Under the pieces are notes generated by a model. That model ran no database searches, was not told where the DNA came from, and worked only from the letters and a program-made list of their open reading frames with translations. The position numbers and the translations under genes are program-made. This document shows positions 7,468 to 10,821 of a DNA stretch of 10,821 nucleotides, one piece after another (the first letter of the stretch is position 1; each line of letters starts with the position of its first letter). The stretch is from Chromatiaceae bacterium (GTDB lineage: Bacteria > Pseudomonadota > Gammaproteobacteria > Chromatiales > Chromatiaceae). Location: the NCBI GenBank assembly GCA_016938795.1, contig JAFGTZ010000045.1, forward strand, positions 1-10,821. Reading direction: 5' to 3'.

Positions 7468-10400
7468 TTAGCCCGATGCGGGCGCGGCATCCAGGTCGGC
7501 ATCATCCGCATAGCGGCAGATCCGGCTGCGTCCCGCCTGCTTGGCACGGTACATGGCCTGATCGGCGTGACGCAGCAGGCTGTCCTCGTCAACCTGGTCG
7601 AGCGGATAGAGAGTGACCCCGATGCTCGCGGAGACCTGAACGGGAGGCTGGCCGCTGGTGACTTCATGGGGCGCGGCGATGATGCGCAGCAGTCGTTCAA
7701 GCGTGCCTTGACATTGCTCGGGGGTGGTCAGGTCGCCAAGCAGCAGGACAAACTCGTCGCCGCCCAGCCGGGCGGCGGTATCCTCGCCGCGCAGCGCCTC
7801 GCGCAGACGCCGGGCAATCTCGATCAGGAGCCGGTCGCCCGCCGCGTGCCCCAGATGATCGTTAACGGGTTTGAATCCGTCGAGATCCAGATAACAGATG
7901 GCCAGCAACCGCTTGTGGCGCTGGGCGCTGGCAACGGCCAGATGCAGACGATCCGTGAGCAGGACGCGATTGGGCAGGCCGGTGAGCGGGTCAAAGTGCG
8001 CCATGCGCTCGAGCCGCTGCTGTTGCGCCTTGAGCAGGCTGATATCGCTGAGCATGGCCAGCCCCCCGGAAAACTGTCCCTGGTCATCCCAAATCGGCGT
8101 GGCCGAGACCATGACCCATTGCTCCGATCCATCAACCCGACGCAAGCGGCGCTCGTAGTGCTCAGCACGTCCGTTGCGCCGTGCGGCCAGGCGTTCGTGG
8201 TAGGCCGGGATGTCCTCCGGGAAGAGAAAGTCCTCGACGCTGCGCCCAAGCATCGCGTCTGGCTTGCAGCCAAGCAGTGACGCCATCCGGGCGTTGACAA
8301 AGCTGGTGCGCGCCTCGCTGTCCAAAATCCAGACGCCTTCGCTGGTTGTCTCGACGATGCGCCGATAACGCGCCTCGCTCGCGCGCAGCGCCTCTGCGTC
8401 GCGCTTGCGCTCCACCAGATCCCAGGCCAGATCGGCAAAGGTCGTGACGATCTGGAGATCGCTCTCGTCATAGTCGCGCGCCTTGTTGCCCACCCCTAAA
8501 ATGGCCACGATGCGCTCCTTGCGCATCACCGGCACCACCAGTTCGCGAATCAGCTCGGCATGCCCCTCGGGCAGGTCGCGCCGATTGGGCAGCGCGGCAT
8601 AGTCATTGTGGATGATGGGGTGGCGCTCGCGCACGCAATCGGCCCAGACGCCGGCCTCCGAGAGCGGATAGTGGAGTAACTCGGTGCGAACCTGGCAAAC
8701 CCCGTCCAGGGTGCGGCTTGACCAGGTCTGAAAGCTCAGCGTTTGCTGATCCTCGCCCAGAAAATGGTAGAAGCCGATGAGGCTGTCGGTCAGGGCCGAG
8801 GCCTCGTCGATGCTCGCGCGCAGCATCTGCTCCAGCGACCAGTCGTCGAGATGTTCAAGCAGGCGCAGGCGCGCCTCCAGAATGCGGGTGAAGCGCTGCT
8901 GCTGGGTAACGTCGCGCGCGGCGGCGAACACCGCGACCACGGTCCCCTCGGCGTTGCGATAGACCGAGGCGTTGTAGAGCACCGGGGTGCGCCCGCCTTC
9001 GCGGTGGCGCAGATCGAGCGCGCAGTCGCGCACTTGTCCCTGTTCGAAGGCGCGGCGGTAGGCCGCGCGCGCCTCCTCGGGGCGCGTGAAGTAGGCCGCA
9101 AACTCGGTGCCGAGCAGCTCGGTGCGACGATAGCCGGTGAGTTGTTCGGTAGCGTTGTTGACGTCGCTGATGCGTCCCTCGCGGTCGATGACCACCAGGG
9201 CGTCGAGACTGGCCTCCAGCAGTCCGCGATGGTAGTGGTTCGCCTCTTCCATGGCATCCTCGGCGGCCTTTTGCGAGGTGATGTCCTCAGTAAAGATGAC
9301 GATGCCGCCGATGCAGCCATCGAAGCGATGCCAGGGGTAAATTTCCCAGCGCAGCCACTGTTGGCTGCCGTCGAGTCGCGCAAAGGCCTCATGCACGGAT
9401 TTCACAATGTCGCCGTTCAGGGCGCGTTGGTGAATGGCCTTCCAGCGTTCGGGAATCTCGGGGAAGACCTCGTAGTGCGAGCGTCCCAGGATCGGGGTGT
9501 CGCCCAATCCATAATCGCTAAGCCAGCGCCGGCTAGCCGCCAGATAGCGCATGTTGCGGTCAAACATGGCGAGCGCTGCCGGGGCATGCTTGATGAACAG
9601 ACGCAGCCGCTCCTCGCTTTCGACCAGCTGCCGTTGCCGCAGCGCGATCTGCTCGGCCATGGCATTGAAGGCCAGGGCCAGCCCGGTCAGTTCGTCGGCA
9701 CCCCGCGCGACAAAGCAATCCTCCACGCGGGCGTCATAATGGCCCTGCGCGAGACGGCTGGTCGCCTGGTGCAGGGTACCGATCCGGTCGATGATCAGAC
9801 GTTGCAGCAGCAGGCCGGTGACGATGAACAGGGCGATGAAGACCGCCAGATGCCCCAGCATGGACTGGATGAAGAGTCCGCGCACCCGTTGGTCGATGGG
9901 GGCGGTTGGAATGCGAATGCTCAGAATGGCGCGCAGCTCCCCCTCGCGATAGCCAAGCGGAAGGGCAAGGCGCTCGCGCAGCACGGCGGGCACCTGCTCG
10001 GCGGTTCCGTGACAGAGCAGGCAGTCGGCGCTGGTCAGGATGGGTTGCGCGTAGTAGAAACGCGCTTCACCCAGATGATGTGCACGGACCAGCCGTTCCT
10101 GAAGATCGGGTTCGCGCCTGAAGTGCTCCATGCTCGCACGTTCGACGGCATCGGGCCGATTGTTCGGACTCGGGCTGTCGGTGCTCACAACACGAATCTC
10201 GACATCGGCAAGCCCCTGAAGTCGCCAGCCCTCGGCAAGCCGTGCCAGGGCATGGACGGGCAGCAGATCAAGAGTGGCCCCGAGCGGGATGCCGCTCTCG
10301 ATGAGTGCCTGATGAAAGACCTCATCGGTGGTTTTGAGCAAGTAGCCCAGGGTTCTCGACTCCAGCCGAAGCGCATCGAGGGCGCTTGCGCGGATGCTGT

Positions 10401-10533
10401 AAAAATGCCCGATCTGCAGCAGGCCGAAGCCCAGCGCCAGGGTTAGGCCGATACCCAGCCAAAGCTTGAATTTAAGCCCCAGTCGCAGGCGCGGCGGCGA
10501 GAAACCAAGGCGTTGCAGCAGGGAAGAGGGCAC
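7468..10533 (-). CDS. membrane diguanylate cyclase with periplasmic c-type heme sensor (DUF3365/Tll0287-like), HAMP, PAS-PAS-GAF-PAS-GGDEF
   Basis: A 1021-residue inner-membrane protein expected to make cyclic di-GMP in response to a periplasmic signal. Order: TM1 (about 24-43), periplasmic domain (45-220) resembling DUF3365/Tll0287, with a CLLCH heme-c attachment motif at 171-175, TM2 (221-244), HAMP (245-300), PAS (308-420), PAS (432-545), GAF (565-705), PAS (715-835) and GGDEF (845-1005). The GGDEF motif is intact at 924-928 and the I-site RGED is at 915-918, so product inhibition is likely. No EAL domain is present. A covalent heme in the sensor suggests redox, oxygen or nitric oxide sensing; this is inference from the motif and requires periplasmic cytochrome c maturation. 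The start is GTG at 10533 with GGAG nine bases upstream (10543-10546). It is 44 bp after the phosphodiesterase-like gene and 31 bp before the GGDEF-EAL gene. Confidence 0.93.
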   Translation of the reverse strand: MPSSLLQRLGFSPPRLRLGLKFKLWLGIGLTLALGFGLLQIGHFYSIRASALDALRLESRTLGYLLKTTDEVFHQALIESGIPLGATLDLLPVHALARLAEGWRLQGLADVEIRVVSTDSPSPNNRPDAVERASMEHFRREPDLQERLVRAHHLGEARFYYAQPILTSADCLLCHGTAEQVPAVLRERLALPLGYREGELRAILSIRIPTAPIDQRVRGLFIQSMLGHLAVFIALFIVTGLLLQRLIIDRIGTLHQATSRLAQGHYDARVEDCFVARGADELTGLALAFNAMAEQIALRQRQLVESEERLRLFIKHAPAALAMFDRNMRYLAASRRWLSDYGLGDTPILGRSHYEVFPEIPERWKAIHQRALNGDIVKSVHEAFARLDGSQQWLRWEIYPWHRFDGCIGGIVIFTEDITSQKAAEDAMEEANHYHRGLLEASLDALVVIDREGRISDVNNATEQLTGYRRTELLGTEFAAYFTRPEEARAAYRRAFEQGQVRDCALDLRHREGGRTPVLYNASVYRNAEGTVVAVFAAARDVTQQQRFTRILEARLRLLEHLDDWSLEQMLRASIDEASALTDSLIGFYHFLGEDQQTLSFQTWSSRTLDGVCQVRTELLHYPLSEAGVWADCVRERHPIIHNDYAALPNRRDLPEGHAELIRELVVPVMRKERIVAILGVGNKARDYDESDLQIVTTFADLAWDLVERKRDAEALRASEARYRRIVETTSEGVWILDSEARTSFVNARMASLLGCKPDAMLGRSVEDFLFPEDIPAYHERLAARRNGRAEHYERRLRRVDGSEQWVMVSATPIWDDQGQFSGGLAMLSDISLLKAQQQRLERMAHFDPLTGLPNRVLLTDRLHLAVASAQRHKRLLAICYLDLDGFKPVNDHLGHAAGDRLLIEIARRLREALRGEDTAARLGGDEFVLLLGDLTTPEQCQGTLERLLRIIAAPHEVTSGQPPVQVSASIGVTLYPLDQVDEDSLLRHADQAMYRAKQAGRSRICRYADDADLDAAPASG

Positions 10534-10577
10534 GGCGCGTCACTCCGATGGTCAGGCTCAGTGGATGCGGCGCATCT
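10534..10577 (-). promoter_or_regulatory. short intergenic gap with ribosome binding site for the cyclase
   Basis: Read on the minus strand this holds GGAG (10546-10543) nine bases before the GTG start at 10533, which supports that start. Just after the upstream stop a 5-bp hairpin, GATGC-GGC-GCATC (10564-10576), can form, but it has no T-tract and is too short for a confident terminator. No promoter was recognised in these 44 bases, which favours read-through from the upstream gene. Confidence 0.5.
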
Positions 10578-10821
10578 TTAGGTGGCGCGCAGTTCGCACA
10601 GCGGAACCTCCAGCTCCTGCGGGCTCAGTCCTCCATGCACCCCGATCTGGCGATGGCCCTCTTCGAAGGGCAGGCGCTGAACCAGAATGCCGCGCTCGCG
10701 CGGAATCAGGCAATAGTCTCCAATACGATCGAGAAGTCGGGGGTGTGGCGCTCCCGTCCCGAAAAATCCCGCCTCGACGAGACGCGCGCTCTCGATGAGA
10801 TCGAGACGCTCGCCAAAGGCC
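10578..10821 (-). CDS. alkaline-phosphatase-superfamily phosphodiesterase (C-terminal part only)
   Basis: The last 80 residues or so of a gene entering from beyond the right edge, ending at TAA (10580-10578). Visible protein runs AFGERLDLIESARLVEAGFF... to ...CELRAT. The segment GTGAPHPRLLDRIGDY followed about 30 residues later by IGVHGGLSPQELEVPL matches the C-terminus of type I phosphodiesterase/nucleotide pyrophosphatase-like proteins of the alkaline phosphatase superfamily, where the His of HGG is a metal ligand and the following segment closes the domain. The substrate cannot be judged from this fragment, and a PglZ-type or phosphoglyceromutase-like member is an alternative. It lies 44 bp upstream of the heme-sensor cyclase on the same strand, so co-transcription is possible but unproven. 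Confidence 0.6.
   Translation of the reverse strand, partial: AFGERLDLIESARLVEAGFFGTGAPHPRLLDRIGDYCLIPRERGILVQRLPFEEGHRQIGVHGGLSPQELEVPLCELRAT

Noticed and set aside
8743..10446. 567-codon open frame on the plus strand
   Set aside because: It lies opposite the well-supported heme-sensor cyclase and shows no recognisable domain or ribosome binding site; a GC-rich antisense shadow.
10564..10576. Intrinsic terminator after the phosphodiesterase-like gene
   Set aside because: The hairpin has a 5-bp stem, a 3-base loop and no following T-tract.

Overview
The window is a GC-rich (clearly above 60% by eye), densely coding bacterial chromosome segment. Protein-level resemblance to E. coli SufB, SufC and SufD, together with large multi-PAS cyclic-di-GMP proteins, suggests a proteobacterium, probably a gammaproteobacterium. 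A purple sulfur bacterium of the Chromatiaceae type is my best guess, but that is an inference from protein style only. No rRNA, tRNA, CRISPR array or transposase was seen.

Left half, plus strand. The window opens inside the 3' end of a non-hydrolysing UDP-N-acetylglucosamine 2-epimerase gene (1-399). A 256-bp intergenic region follows, with two candidate promoters and several inverted repeats. It leads into a compact iron-sulfur cluster assembly operon: sufB (656-2101), sufC (2189-2944), sufD (2941-4248, ATGA overlap with sufC) and a SufT/MIP18-type DUF59 protein (4281-4691). SufB, SufC and SufD should form the SufBC2D scaffold-ATPase complex, and the DUF59 protein is a likely Fe-S maturation or transfer accessory. 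No cysteine desulfurase (sufS), sulfur-transfer protein (sufE/sufU), A-type carrier or Rrf2-type regulator lies inside the window, so sulfur supply and regulation must be encoded elsewhere.

Right half, minus strand. Three genes run leftward towards the suf operon and end convergently with it, only 15 bp apart. First in transcription order is the C-terminal end of an alkaline-phosphatase-superfamily phosphodiesterase (10821-10578). Next is a 1021-residue membrane diguanylate cyclase (10533-7468) whose periplasmic sensor carries a CxxCH c-type heme motif, followed by HAMP, PAS, PAS, GAF, PAS and GGDEF domains. Last is a 909-residue membrane GGDEF-EAL protein (7436-4707) with a 5TM-5TMR_LYT-type sensor and two PAS domains. 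The short gaps (44 and 31 bp) suggest co-transcription of at least the two c-di-GMP genes.

The most distinctive element is this tandem pair: a heme-c sensing cyclase followed directly by a dual-domain GGDEF-EAL protein, both with intact catalytic and inhibitory-site motifs. The suf leader, with a perfect TATAAT overlapping the epimerase stop and a 30-bp palindrome over a second promoter, is the best regulatory candidate.
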